From Streptomyces sindenensis (lineage in GTDB: Bacteria; Actinomycetota; Actinomycetes; Streptomycetales; Streptomycetaceae), in contig NZ_BMSG01000001.1 in assembly GCF_014649035.1 (NCBI RefSeq), positions 248,001 to 312,000 of the forward strand: DNA of 64,000 nt, given 5' to 3'. The notes under the pieces were generated by a model. That model saw only the letters and a program-made list of their open reading frames with translations. It was not told where the DNA came from and searched no databases. Within the stretch, counting starts at the first letter, position 1, and each line of letters begins with the position of its first letter. Positions 63,736-64,000 of this stretch are shown piece after piece. The position numbers and the translations under genes are program-made.

Positions 63736-64000
63736 ATGGTCGACGTGGGGGTAAGCGAGCTGCGGCGGAGCCGCGATCGGCTCGCGAAACAGGGAGACGC
63801 CGCCGAGCAAGCAGGGGACGGCGCGATCAGCGGGTTACTGCTCTTCTACGCAGCCGAATGCGGCCTGAAGGCGGAGGTGTTGCGCTGGATTCTGCGGCGT
63901 GAGGACACCTCCGCACTACCCAGTGACCTGCGTTCCCACAATCTGCGCCGCCTGGCCAAGGCGTTGAACCTTCAGGACCCCACCCCTGGGCAGGACCCAT
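63736..64000 (+). CDS. HEPN-like domain protein (partial, runs off the window)
   Basis: First 88 codons of a gene starting ATG 63736. Reads 'MVDVGVSELRRSRDRLAKQG', then 'GAISGLLLFYAAECGLKAEV' and 'SDLRSHNLRRLAKALNL'. The helix-turn pattern with a late 'RSHNL' fits small HEPN proteins (possible RNases or nucleotidyltransferase partners). 41 nt after the winged-helix gene, so perhaps the same operon. The 3' end is outside the window. Confidence 0.55.
   Translation, partial: MVDVGVSELRRSRDRLAKQGDAAEQAGDGAISGLLLFYAAECGLKAEVLRWILRREDTSALPSDLRSHNLRRLAKALNLQDPTPGQDP

Overview
The window is chromosomal DNA of a Streptomyces or a very close relative. It has very high GC, strong third-position GC bias, many GTG starts and stop/start overlaps of the ATGA/GTGA type, and Streptomyces-typical families (Wbl regulator, DUF4245, DUF1707, SpoIIE-type phosphatase with a kinase domain, OxyR-AhpCD). 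The core gene order (glpX, wbl gene, DUF1707, class I fumarase, fumC, PP2C, penicillin-binding protein, oxyR-ahpC-ahpD) matches, from memory, the region around SCO5030-SCO5048 of S. coelicolor.

Layout. 1-5.8 kb: nitroreductase, DUF4245 protein, class II fructose-1,6-bisphosphatase, WhiB-like regulator, DUF1707 protein and [4Fe-4S] class I fumarase, the last with an iron-box-like sequence upstream. 5.8-23 kb: a compact biosynthetic gene cluster lying between the two fumarase genes. It contains a LuxR-type regulator, an MFS exporter, a KS-AT-ACP polyketide synthase, an aminotransferase-monooxygenase-C-PCP-C megaenzyme, an M18 aminopeptidase, a thioesterase, a short-chain dehydrogenase and an A-PCP NRPS protein with a threonine-like code. 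23-42 kb: secreted SGNH hydrolase with lectin domain, fumC, a TnpB (IS200/IS605) relic, a DUF402 protein, a SpoIIE phosphatase, a penicillin-binding protein, SPFH and RHH proteins, a PadR-ABC transporter operon, oxyR divergent from ahpCD, an AI-2E family permease and a secreted transglycosylase. 42-46 kb: PhoH-like, isoprenyl transferase and aldo/keto reductase genes. 46-57 kb: accessory genes including a decayed winged-helix gene with a minisatellite, prepilin peptidase, DUF192, a mannosyltransferase, and a large protein carrying an internal prepilin-type cleavage motif. 57-62 kb: a polymorphic toxin island with a frameshifted Imm49 gene, a probable immunity gene, a large toxin and a 28-aa WXG100 remnant. 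62-64 kb: a winged-helix/zinc-ribbon protein and the start of a HEPN-like gene.

How the parts work together. In the cluster, a single PKS module without ketoreductase leaves a beta-ketone. The next protein begins with an aminotransferase and a luciferase-like monooxygenase, the domain order used (from memory) in microginin assembly to make alpha-hydroxy-beta-amino acids. Such residues are the warhead of bestatin/amastatin/microginin-type metallo-aminopeptidase inhibitors. An intact M18 aminopeptidase translationally coupled to the assembly line is therefore a good candidate for a self-resistance target copy. This is the main candidate for an undescribed system in the window. Other notable elements are the pilin-like fusion near a prepilin peptidase and the toxin locus with an unassigned toxin tip.
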